Position numbers and translations under genes: made by a program. A stretch of DNA of 64,000 bases. It comes from Acidobacteriales bacterium 59-55. GTDB lineage: Bacteria > Acidobacteriota > Terriglobia > Terriglobales > Acidobacteriaceae. Where the stretch lies: positions 1-64,000 of the forward strand of contig MKSV01000004.1 of NCBI GenBank assembly GCA_001897435.1, given 5' to 3'. Within the stretch, counting starts at the first letter, position 1. Each line of letters begins with the position of its first letter. Shown here piece by piece: positions 41,231 to 50,135 of this stretch. The notes under the pieces were generated by a model. That model was not told the origin of the DNA. It did not search any database and worked only from the letters and a program-made list of their open reading frames with translations.

Positions 41231-43171
41231 ATGGAACCGGTCACCCATTCCGACTATCGCGCGCTTAACGGCAACTCCGAGAAGCTGCCCGCCGGCAAGC
41301 TCCACTCGACGCAGTACATCGTCGCCGTGGTGCTGGCCGTGCTTATCACCGGGCTGTGGCGTCTCCAGGTGCTTGGAGCCGACAACTTCCGCGCGCTGGC
41401 CGAGGCCAACCGCATCCGCAAGGTTCCCATCGTCGCGCCGCGGGGACGCATCTTCGACCGCTACGGCCGTCTGCTCGTCGACAACTATCCCTCGGTCTCC
41501 TGCTATCTGCTGCGTGACCAGTCCCGGAACATCAATCTCGACCTTCCGATGATCTCGCGCGGCCTCAACATACCGGTCGACCAGATCCAGGCCATCCTGC
41601 ACCGCTACCAGACCGCGCCCAAGTACCAGCCTATCCCGCTCAAGCAGGACATCACGCCCGACGAGCAGGCCTTCATCGAGGCGCACCGCAACGAGCTGCC
41701 CGAACTTGAGACCGTCGATGTGCAGCGCCGCCTCTACCCCCGCGACGGCTTCGCCGCCCACCTGATCGGCTACGTGGGCGAGGTCTCGGAAGAGATGCTC
41801 AATAACCCGCGCTACGCCTTCTACGACCCCGGCGATGTCGTCGGCCGCTCGGGCGTCGAGGCGTCCTACGACGCCATCCTGCGCGGAACCGACGGCTATA
41901 AGGACGTGATCGTCAACAGCCGCGGCAAGGAGCTGGGGCAGCTTGGCCAAACGCTCGCGATTCCCGGCAAGGATCTGCGCCTGACCATCGACCTCGACCT
42001 GCAGATGGCGGCGGAGAAGGCGATGGAGGGGAAGATAGGGGCCATCGTCGCGCTCGACCCGCACAACGGCGAGGTGCTGGCGCTAGTCTCCCGGCCCACC
42101 TTCGACCCCAACGAGTTCTCCGGCCACCTGACCAAAAGCTATTGGAACGAGATTCTCTCGAACCCCGACCATCCGCTGCTGGACAAGGCGACGCAAGCCC
42201 AGCTTGCTCCCGGCAGTACCTTCAAGATCATCATGTCCGTCGCCGGTTTGCAGGAGGGCGTAGCCCAGGACATGCGGGTCAACTGCCCCGGCGGCGCGAC
42301 CTTCTACGGCCACTTCTACGCCTGCGACAAGCGTCACGGCATGGTCGATATCGAGAACGCCATTCCGTGGTCGTGCGACACCTTCTTCTACACGCTGGCC
42401 AACAAGCTGGGCATCGACACCATCGCCCGCTACGCCACCTCGCTGGGATTCGGCGAGCGTACCGGCATCGACCTGCCCGACGAGGCCTCCGGAATCATGC
42501 CTTCGACGGCATGGAAGTTGCATACGCTTCACCAGGCCTGGTATGCCGGAGAGACTATCTCGGTCGGCATCGGGCAGGGAGCAATTACCGCGACGCCTCT
42601 GCAACTGGCCCGCGCCATCGGCGGCATCGCCTCGGGCGGCGTCCTGCACCGCCCGCATGTCGTCTTTCCCGACGAGGTGAGGCCGGGCGATCTCGAAGCG
42701 ATTCACGAGACTTTCTCCGGCTCCGGCGACAAGACCATTCCGCTCTCGCCCGCCAACTGGGAGATCATCACCGATGCGATGGCCAATGCCACCAACCCCG
42801 CGGCCGGGGGCACGGCAGGGGCATCGCATCTGGAAGGCATCGACTTCGCGGGCAAGACCGGCACCGCCCAGGTGATGAGCCACGACGCGCTCGCCCGCAG
42901 CGGCGGCGGCCACCGCACGCTGCCCAACGCCTGGTTCGTCGGTATGACGCCCCGCCGCAACCCCGACATCGTCGTCGCGGTCCTGTGGCAGAACGGCGAC
43001 TGGGGCTCGAACTCGGCCAAGCTTGCGGCCCAGGTGATTGAAGCCTTCGTCAGCAAGCAGCGCAAGCGCGAGAACAATATTCGTATTGCCGAAGCTCCGA
43101 AGGCCGCTATCCCTGCGCCGGCCGCGGCTGTGCCGGCGACGGAGCCGGAGATCAACGATCATCCGCTATGA
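41231..43171 (+). CDS. mrdA: Penicillin-binding protein 2
   Basis: 'VPIVAPRGRIFDRYGRLLVDN', 'APGSTFKIIMSVAGLQEG', 'KTGTAQVMSHDA' transpeptidase motifs. Confidence 0.96.
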   Translation: MEPVTHSDYRALNGNSEKLPAGKLHSTQYIVAVVLAVLITGLWRLQVLGADNFRALAEANRIRKVPIVAPRGRIFDRYGRLLVDNYPSVSCYLLRDQSRNINLDLPMISRGLNIPVDQIQAILHRYQTAPKYQPIPLKQDITPDEQAFIEAHRNELPELETVDVQRRLYPRDGFAAHLIGYVGEVSEEMLNNPRYAFYDPGDVVGRSGVEASYDAILRGTDGYKDVIVNSRGKELGQLGQTLAIPGKDLRLTIDLDLQMAAEKAMEGKIGAIVALDPHNGEVLALVSRPTFDPNEFSGHLTKSYWNEILSNPDHPLLDKATQAQLAPGSTFKIIMSVAGLQEGVAQDMRVNCPGGATFYGHFYACDKRHGMVDIENAIPWSCDTFFYTLANKLGIDTIARYATSLGFGERTGIDLPDEASGIMPSTAWKLHTLHQAWYAGETISVGIGQGAITATPLQLARAIGGIASGGVLHRPHVVFPDEVRPGDLEAIHETFSGSGDKTIPLSPANWEIITDAMANATNPAAGGTAGASHLEGIDFAGKTGTAQVMSHDALARSGGGHRTLPNAWFVGMTPRRNPDIVVAVLWQNGDWGSNSAKLAAQVIEAFVSKQRKRENNIRIAEAPKAAIPAPAAAVPATEPEINDHPL

Positions 43172-43206
43172 CCGGCTGGTGATGGAAGGTGCCGCGGGGA
43201 AAGGGA

Positions 43207-43253
43207 AGATACAGGGGTCTCTCCACTGCGCTTCGCTCCGGTCGAGATGACGT
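43207..43253. repeat. Family A repeat (short variant, reverse orientation)
   Basis: GATACAGGGGTCTCTCCACTGCGCTTCGCTCCGGTCGAGATGACGTGG. Confidence 0.9.
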
Positions 43254-43298
43254 GGTTTCGTCGTTTCGGGATAATCCTCGGATTCTGCATCAGGAACA

Positions 43299-43353
43299 AC
43301 GTCATCTCGACCGAAGGCCCGCAGGGCCGTAGCGGAGAGACCCCTGTATTCCG
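43299..43353. repeat. Family A repeat (GGCCC stem variant, forward orientation)
   Basis: ACGTCATCTCGACCGAAGGCCCGCAGGGCCGTAGCGGAGAGACCCCTGTATTCCG. Confidence 0.9.
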
Positions 43354-43423
43354 TCTCGCGCCGCGGCCGCCTCTGCTGCACTTCCGCAGTGGCTTCTCCA
43401 CCTGTCTACAATAGCTTCAGCAC

Positions 43424-44521
43424 ATGCGCCGCCTCTCCTCCTTCCGCGACTTCGACTGGGTTCTTCTCGGCTTTGTCCTTGTGATCTCCGTCATCTCCGT
43501 GCTCGAGATCAAATCCGCGACCGTTCACACCAAGTTTCACGGCTTCGAGCATAAACAGATGGGCTTTCTCGCCGTCGGCATCGTGCTCATGTTCCTGATC
43601 TCGCTGATTGACTATCACCGCCTGCTCGACATCGTTCACTGGGCCTATGGCATCAGTATCCTCTCGCTGATCGCTGTCTTCGCCGTCGGCACCAAGGTGC
43701 TGGGCGCACGCCGCTGGATCAGAGTTCCGGGCGGCCACTTTCAGCCATCGGAGTGGATCAAGCTGGTGCTGATCGTCGCCGTGGCGCGCTATTTCTGGGG
43801 GCTGGCGGGCAGGGAGCTTACCTGGACCGACATTGGCAAGGCCTTTGCCCTGGTCTGCATTCCCATGCTGATGGTGCTCAAGCAGCCCGACCTCGGCACC
43901 TCGTTGACCTACTTGCCGATTCTCGCTTGCGGCCTCTTTCTGGGCGGCATCCGCTTCAAACAGGCGGCGATTATTCTGCTCAGTATCGCGCTGCTCGTCG
44001 GCGGAGCGTGGAAGACGGGCAAGCTGCTGAAGCCCTACCAGAAGGCGCGGCTGACCAGCTTCATCAACCCCGACACCGACCCTCGCGGCTCCGGCTACCA
44101 GATTCGCCAGTCGCTGATCGCGGTCGGCTCGGGCGGTATCTGGGGCAAGGGCGCCAATAAAGGGACACAGACGCAGGGCGATTTTCTACCCATCCCCTAC
44201 ACTGACTTTATCTTCGCCGCCTTCTGCGAGGAGCATGGCTTCATCGGCGCGCTCGGGGTCCTGCTGTTATACTTTTTGATATTGATGCGTTTGATTCAGA
44301 ACGCTCAAACAGCCTCCGACCTGCCCGGCACCTTCATCATCATGGGGGTTGTCTCCGTGATTCTCTTTCAGATTGCGGTCAATATAGGCATGGTCGTCGG
44401 CCTGATGCCGGTCACGGGGATTCCACTGCCGCTGATGAGTTATGGCGGATCGTCGATTCTCTTCACCTTCATGGCGCTTGGGATTGTTATGAACGTCCGC
44501 ATGCGCCGGTTCGTGAACTAG
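43424..44521 (+). CDS. rodA: Rod shape-determining protein RodA (SEDS)
   Basis: 365 aa; 'LKQPDLGTSLTYLPI', 'GVVSVILFQIAVNIGMVVGLMPVTGIPLPLMSYGGSSIL'. Confidence 0.97.
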   Translation: MRRLSSFRDFDWVLLGFVLVISVISVLEIKSATVHTKFHGFEHKQMGFLAVGIVLMFLISLIDYHRLLDIVHWAYGISILSLIAVFAVGTKVLGARRWIRVPGGHFQPSEWIKLVLIVAVARYFWGLAGRELTWTDIGKAFALVCIPMLMVLKQPDLGTSLTYLPILACGLFLGGIRFKQAAIILLSIALLVGGAWKTGKLLKPYQKARLTSFINPDTDPRGSGYQIRQSLIAVGSGGIWGKGANKGTQTQGDFLPIPYTDFIFAAFCEEHGFIGALGVLLLYFLILMRLIQNAQTASDLPGTFIIMGVVSVILFQIAVNIGMVVGLMPVTGIPLPLMSYGGSSILFTFMALGIVMNVRMRRFVN

Positions 44522-45107
44522 TTCGGGAATGGGTTACAATTCCTCCGACCGAAAGAAGCACCCATCTCGGCCCTTTGCAGCAGGTTTGGTGCAATACTAT
44601 TGGCAACACCTGTTCCGGCCAGATGCCGGGCAGCGAAGCAACCCGCTCCCGTTGGCGCACGGCGCCGGCAGCGGCAACAAGATTTTTAGAAGTTTTTAGA
44701 GAATTTAGAAGAAAAGGCCGGCCAGGCGAGAGAAGATCGATTCCGTTGGCCGGACAGGTTTCAGGGAAATGATTGCATCCGGATGGCAAACGGCCCCGCC
44801 TCAGGTTTCCGATTTTGAGGTTGTTTCGGTCACAAAGTCCGCATGTCCTCGCTTGTTCGAAGCATCCCCTCGTGTCTCCGATCTCCATCGTGCCGCCGTG
44901 GCCGCGTCGTTTGCAGACGCAGTTGCGGCAGAGTTGTTTGTTCCTCTCGCACGGGTGGCTGGTTTATTTTCACGCGCTTCTGCACCCCGCATCCTGTCCG
45001 CACCCGTGGTGAACTGCGTCTAGCCCTCGGCCAGGCGCACTTCCCGATCTCGCTCTCTGCCTCGTCTGCCGCTCGTATCCCCATGGGGCGGGCAGAAAGA
45101 GCAGAAC

Positions 45108-48100
45108 ATGTCGAAAGAAATCTATATCTCCAGCACGCCGCACGAGACGCGGCTCGCCATCGTCGAAAGCGACGACCTCACCGAAATTTATTACGAACGC
45201 GAGAACGAGTACACGCTCGCCGGCTCCATCTACAACGGCCGCGTCACGCGCGTTCTCCCGGGCATGCAGTCCAGCTTTGTGGACATCGGCCTCGAACGCG
45301 ACGCCTTCCTCTATATCACCGACTTTATGGAAGAGGCGGGCGACTCCGCCGACTTCGACACTAACGGCGATCACTCCCGCGGCGGGCGCTCCGACAATCG
45401 CCGCAACGGCAACCGCGAGCCTGCCACGATTGAAGGCACCGTTGGCGCACCGGCAGAAGACTCGGGCAACCGGTCTGAACGCGGTGACCGCAACGGCCGT
45501 GGCCGCGGCCGCAACGACCGGCGCAGAGGCAATCGCGACCGCCAGCCCGGCGCTGAGAGTCCACAGTCGACCGAGAGCGCGGAGGCCGCGCAGATGGATT
45601 TCAACGAGGAGAGCGACTTCGGCCCTCATCCGGACAATCTTTCGGCTGAGCCTCGCGACAACGGTGAGATCGGCGAAGGCGCTCCCGGCGCGGACGGCAG
45701 CCGCCGCTGGCGTGGCCGCCGTGGCCGCCGCCGTGGCCGTAACGGTCAGCGCGATGTTTCCGCGCAGGCAGGCAGCCCGGAACTGCAGCAGGATTCGCAG
45801 CAGGAGGCCGCTGCCCCTGAGTATTTCGAGGACCGGGCCGAGGGTGGGGAAGAGAGCGGCGGCGAGAACGAGTACGACTCCAACGTCGACCTTGAGGCTG
45901 CGGGTGAATCGCCCGCTCCGCGCAACTCCGCTCCCATCGCCGATGCCTATCCGGCAGCGGAGGCCGGGCAGGAAGACGCCGAGCCGCGTGACCGGAGCGA
46001 GCGCTCCGACCGTGGAGATCGCGGCAGGCGCAATGATCGCGGTGGCCGCAATGGCCGCGGCGGACGGGATCGCGGCCGGGATCGTGATGGGGGCCAGCGC
46101 GCTCCTCGCGGCTTCGCTCCCCGTACCTCTCACTATGGCGTAGACGATGCTCCCTACGGCGACTCCCCGACTGGGGACGGTCCTGTGCCCGAGCCGATCG
46201 TGCTTCCCGGCGAATCGCTCTCGAAGTACCGCAAGGATGGCGGCGAGTCCCAGGAGTCCGCGAAGGCAGCCGAACCGACCATCATCCTGCCCTCGAATCC
46301 CGGCTTTGAGATTCCCGCCGGATGGGATGGCGGCGAGACGCTTCCCGGCGAGACGCTGTCGCGCCGCAGCCGCCCTGAGTCTCGGGAATCCCGCGAGCCC
46401 CGCGAGTCCCGTGAACATGGAGGGAACCGGCGCGAACACCGCTCCGACTCTCGCGCCGGCCTTCGCGACGATCACGCCACGCTGCCCGAAGCCTTCGAGG
46501 CCGAGCCCATCGAACTCGCCGGGCACGCTGCAACACAGGCTCCTGCCGAGCAGATTCACGAGCCCGTTCCGCCTGCCGAGTACGAGCCGACGGATGCCTC
46601 CGCTTCTTACCGTGTCGATCCTGCCGCGCCCAGCGAGTTCCGCCAGAGCGCCCCGGTGATCGAAGAGACGCAGGAAGCGCCGGCCGAGTTCGCTCAACAG
46701 GCAGACGAGCACGCCGCCGAGCATGCCGCCGAGCCCGTCGCGCACGAGATCACCGCCATTCACGCCACCGGCGAGATGGAGACCGAGCCTCCGGCCGCGG
46801 CCTATACGCCCGAGCAGGAGGCCGAACCGGCGTCTCCGCTGCGGCACGAGACCGCGATTGCCAATCCTGCTGAGAACGCCGTGGAAGACGGCATCGAGCC
46901 CGTGCATCAGCACTTTGCTCCCGGCGCGGGCGAACTGGAAGAGGAGATCCTCGAAGAGGACGAATATCCCGCCACGCTTCAGGCCAGTTCGGTCGAGGAA
47001 TTGGATGAAGAAGAGACTCTCGAAGGGGCTGCCGACCTCGGCACCATGATCCGCGAGATGTCGATCGACGAGATCACCGGCTCCGGCACCGGAGAAGGGC
47101 CGAATGCCGCGGATCTCGACGAGGATGGCGACGAAGAAATTGAGGAGGACGACCTCGAAGAGGAAGACTCCTTCGACGACGGCACGCATGAGTACGAGGA
47201 AGACCTCGAAGAGTCCGACGGCGAGGACGAGTCGGAAGATGAAGAGATTCACGAAGAAGGTGGTGAGTCCGCCGAAGAAGGCGAGTCCGCCTCCGCCAAC
47301 GGCTTCGATCGCTCCCAGGCCGCCGCGCCCGGTTTCGAGCCTCGCCGTGATGGGGGCCGCAACCGCCGCGATGGCCGTCGTGACGGACGCCGAGGAGACC
47401 GTGGCCGCAGCGACCGTCCCCGCTATACCGGCGGCTCCGGCGACCGCGAGCGCAGCGGAAGTGGGGGCCGCGACCGTCGCGGCGGACGCAACTCCATGCA
47501 GACGACCAACCTGCCCGCCATCAGTGAACTGCTGAAGCCGGGCCAGGAAGTTCTCGTCCAGATCGCCAAGGAACCCATCGCCAAGAAGGGCGCGCGCATC
47601 ACCTCGCACATCGCCCTTCCCGGCCGCTTCCTGGTCTTCATGCCGACGGTCAACCACACCGGCGTCTCACGCAAGATCGAGTCCGACGCCGAGCGCCGCC
47701 GCTTGAAGGAGATTCTGCTCAGCGAAAAAGGCGAAGCGTCGGGCGGCTTCATCGTTCGCACCGCCGCTTCGGGGGCCAGCGAAGAGGAACTGCGCAGCGA
47801 CCTCCGCTTCCTGCTCAACCTCTGGGCCGACATCAAGCAGCGCTCGGAGTCGAGCAAATCCCCGGCTCTGATCTATCACGATCTGAATCTGGTCGAGCGT
47901 ATCCTGCGCGACCAGGTTACCGACAACTTCTCCGCCATCTGGGTCGACACCGAGACCGAGTACGAGCGCGTCCTGCGTTTCCTGCAACGCTTCCAGCCGT
48001 CGCTCATCCGTCGCGTCAAGCTCTACACCAAGGAGACGCCGCTCTTCGAGCAGTTCGGCATCACCGAGGAGATCAACAAGGCGCTGCGGTCCAAGGTCTG

Positions 48101-48710
48101 GCTCAAGTCCGGCGGCTCGATCGTTATCAACCAGACCGAGGCGCTGGTCGCCATCGACATCAACACCGGCAAGTACGTCGGCAAGACGGCCCGGCTCGAA
48201 GACACCATCGTCAAGACCAACCTCGACGCCATCCCCGAGATCGTCCGCCAGATCCGTCTGCGCGACCTTGGCGGCATCATCATCATCGACTTCATCGACA
48301 TGGACGAGCGCAAGAACCGCAACCGGGTCATGGCCGCGCTCGAAGAAGAGCTCAAGAACGACCGTGCTCCGTCGAAGGTGCTTCAATTCAACGACTTCGG
48401 CCTGGTCGCCATCACCCGCAAGCGGGTCAAGCAGTCGCTCGAACGCACCCTCTCCACCACCTGCGGTGTCTGCCAGGGAACCGGCATGACCAAGTCCCCG
48501 GTCACCGTCTGCAACGACATCTACGTCGAGATGCGCAAGATGCAGAAGCATCTCGACCGCGGCGACGTCATGCTTCGGGTTCACCCCGATGTCGTCAAGC
48601 AGCTTAAATCCAGCACCAAGTGGCTGCAGGAGCTGGAAGAGATGGTCGGCAAGACTATTCTCGTCAAATCCGATCCCAGCCTTCACCCCGAGCAGTTCGA
48701 TATTCACTAA
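45108..48710 (+). CDS. Ribonuclease E/G (Rne/Rng family) with very large insertion in S1 domain
   Basis: N-term 'MSKEIYISSTPHETRLAIVESDDLTEIYYERENEYTLAGSIYNGRVTRVLPGMQSSFVDIGLERDAFLYI'; catalytic 'ALVAIDINTGKYVGK...DLGGIIIIDFIDMDERKNRN'; Zn-link-like 'CGVCQGTG'. Confidence 0.96.
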   Translation: MSKEIYISSTPHETRLAIVESDDLTEIYYERENEYTLAGSIYNGRVTRVLPGMQSSFVDIGLERDAFLYITDFMEEAGDSADFDTNGDHSRGGRSDNRRNGNREPATIEGTVGAPAEDSGNRSERGDRNGRGRGRNDRRRGNRDRQPGAESPQSTESAEAAQMDFNEESDFGPHPDNLSAEPRDNGEIGEGAPGADGSRRWRGRRGRRRGRNGQRDVSAQAGSPELQQDSQQEAAAPEYFEDRAEGGEESGGENEYDSNVDLEAAGESPAPRNSAPIADAYPAAEAGQEDAEPRDRSERSDRGDRGRRNDRGGRNGRGGRDRGRDRDGGQRAPRGFAPRTSHYGVDDAPYGDSPTGDGPVPEPIVLPGESLSKYRKDGGESQESAKAAEPTIILPSNPGFEIPAGWDGGETLPGETLSRRSRPESRESREPRESREHGGNRREHRSDSRAGLRDDHATLPEAFEAEPIELAGHAATQAPAEQIHEPVPPAEYEPTDASASYRVDPAAPSEFRQSAPVIEETQEAPAEFAQQADEHAAEHAAEPVAHEITAIHATGEMETEPPAAAYTPEQEAEPASPLRHETAIANPAENAVEDGIEPVHQHFAPGAGELEEEILEEDEYPATLQASSVEELDEEETLEGAADLGTMIREMSIDEITGSGTGEGPNAADLDEDGDEEIEEDDLEEEDSFDDGTHEYEEDLEESDGEDESEDEEIHEEGGESAEEGESASANGFDRSQAAAPGFEPRRDGGRNRRDGRRDGRRGDRGRSDRPRYTGGSGDRERSGSGGRDRRGGRNSMQTTNLPAISELLKPGQEVLVQIAKEPIAKKGARITSHIALPGRFLVFMPTVNHTGVSRKIESDAERRRLKEILLSEKGEASGGFIVRTAASGASEEELRSDLRFLLNLWADIKQRSESSKSPALIYHDLNLVERILRDQVTDNFSAIWVDTETEYERVLRFLQRFQPSLIRRVKLYTKETPLFEQFGITEEINKALRSKVWLKSGGSIVINQTEALVAIDINTGKYVGKTARLEDTIVKTNLDAIPEIVRQIRLRDLGGIIIIDFIDMDERKNRNRVMAALEEELKNDRAPSKVLQFNDFGLVAITRKRVKQSLERTLSTTCGVCQGTGMTKSPVTVCNDIYVEMRKMQKHLDRGDVMLRVHPDVVKQLKSSTKWLQELEEMVGKTILVKSDPSLHPEQFDIH

Positions 48711-48909
48711 AGCGCCCGGCACGTCTCCATCGAGGGCATCCTGTTCCGGCAGGGTGCCCTTATCCATCTTTATGTCATCCAAAGCCGTCTTTTAAGCGTC
48801 ATACACAACAAGAGCGAATGAGCCGGGTTAAACAAAAAGAACAGCTTTACAGAACCAGCAGCATCGAGCAGAACCAGCATCGAACAGTACTAAAGGGAGC
48901 CTTTTCAAG

Positions 48910-49899
48910 ATGCAGATGACGATCCGCAAACCGATCAGTAAAAATCCACTTTCCGCTTTCCTCCTCCGCACAGCGGCTCTTGGCGTCTTTACTGCCGCCG
49001 CTACGCTTGGGCTCGAAGCCCAGCCAACGCCTGCCGCAACGCCGGCACAGCCGACCGTCAATCTTCAGGCGAGCCTGATGGCTCCTCTCGATTTTTCTTC
49101 TTCTTTAAGCTCAAGCTCGTCCAGTTCCAGTTCGGACGCGGCTCCGGCAACGGAGTTCCACAGCTTCAGCAGCGAGGCGACCCAGCCGCCGCCGCGCCGT
49201 CGCTATCGCCGTCCCAACTACAGCGACAGCCACACCAACCCCGATGGCTCGCCCAAGTACACCTTCGCGATCGGCGGCGGACTGACCCTGCCCACGGGCG
49301 ACACCCATAAATACCTCAAGACCAGCTATACCTTCCAGGTCGGCGCGGGCCGCAACTTCAACAAGACCTTCGGCGTCCTTGCGCAGTTCGACTGGGCCAA
49401 CTTCGGCTTCCAGGACTCGACGCTGAGAAACCAGCAGGCGCTTTACAACGGCAATCTCGATCCCAGCGACCCGAACTATATCGCCAGGCTAAACGGAAAC
49501 AGCCACGTCTGGTCGTTTTCGATCAATCCCATCGTGAACTACTACACCTCCGACACGTGGGGCGCCTATGCCATCGGCGGCGTCGGCTTCTATCACAAGA
49601 TTGCGGACTTCACTGTTCCCGCCATCGGCACCTATTGCGATCCGTATTACGGCTACTGCTATCAGTACCAGGCCAACCAGACCATCGACCACTACACCAG
49701 CAATGCTCCCGGATTCAGCGGCGGCCTGGGCTTCACCCGCAAGTTCTCGCGGTTCAGTTCGGGCAAGTTCTACGCCGAGGCGCGCTATGTCTGGGTCGCC
49801 AATCAGCGTCGCGAGTTCTCCTTCGCGAACTACAACTACTACCCGCCGAACAGCTACCGCACCAGCTACATCCCGATCACCTTCGGCTTCCGCTGGTAA
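48910..49899 (+). CDS. Outer-membrane beta-barrel family protein
   Basis: 329 aa; signal peptide, Ser-rich linker, alternating aromatic beta-strand pattern, C-terminal 'SYIPITFGFRW'. Confidence 0.8.
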   Translation: MQMTIRKPISKNPLSAFLLRTAALGVFTAAATLGLEAQPTPAATPAQPTVNLQASLMAPLDFSSSLSSSSSSSSSDAAPATEFHSFSSEATQPPPRRRYRRPNYSDSHTNPDGSPKYTFAIGGGLTLPTGDTHKYLKTSYTFQVGAGRNFNKTFGVLAQFDWANFGFQDSTLRNQQALYNGNLDPSDPNYIARLNGNSHVWSFSINPIVNYYTSDTWGAYAIGGVGFYHKIADFTVPAIGTYCDPYYGYCYQYQANQTIDHYTSNAPGFSGGLGFTRKFSRFSSGKFYAEARYVWVANQRREFSFANYNYYPPNSYRTSYIPITFGFRW

Positions 49900-49924
49900 C
49901 CAGCCACTACCGTAACGCAAAGAG

Positions 49925-49960
49925 GCCCGGCACAATCTGCCGGGCTTTCTTTATCTTGTT
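49925..49960 (+). terminator. Rho-independent terminator after the beta-barrel gene
   Basis: GCCCGGCA-caatc-TGCCGGGC followed by TTTCTTTATCTTGTTTTT. Confidence 0.92.
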
Positions 49961-49985
49961 TTTACAGCAAGGCGAAATACAGACT

Positions 49986-50057
49986 CGAAGGCGGTTCTCC
50001 TCCAGACGTAGTCCTTGTCGATTCGGGCGAAACGCGGATTCCCTTCGGGAATGACAA
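49986..50057. repeat. Family E ~70-bp repeat (reverse orientation)
   Basis: Reverse complement TTGTCATTCCCGAAGGGAATCCGCGTTTCGCCCGAATCGACAAGGACTACGTCTGGAGGAGAACC. Confidence 0.85.
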
Positions 50058-50135
50058 GCAAAGGGATTCTCTCAAGACCACTTACGGCATCGTTCGGCTT
50101 CTCTCAGAACAAACCAAACTTCATTCAGAGCTTCT

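Noticed and set aside
44522-45107. Possible known riboswitch in the RNase E/G leader
   Set aside because: I could not match it to a cobalamin, SAM, FMN, TPP or glycine consensus by eye; only a generic structured leader is suggested.
44970-47657. 895-aa minus-strand ORF opposite the RNase E/G gene
   Set aside because: Low-complexity A/V/G/R-rich translation that mirrors the codon pattern of the sense gene; the plus-strand reading has clear conserved catalytic motifs.
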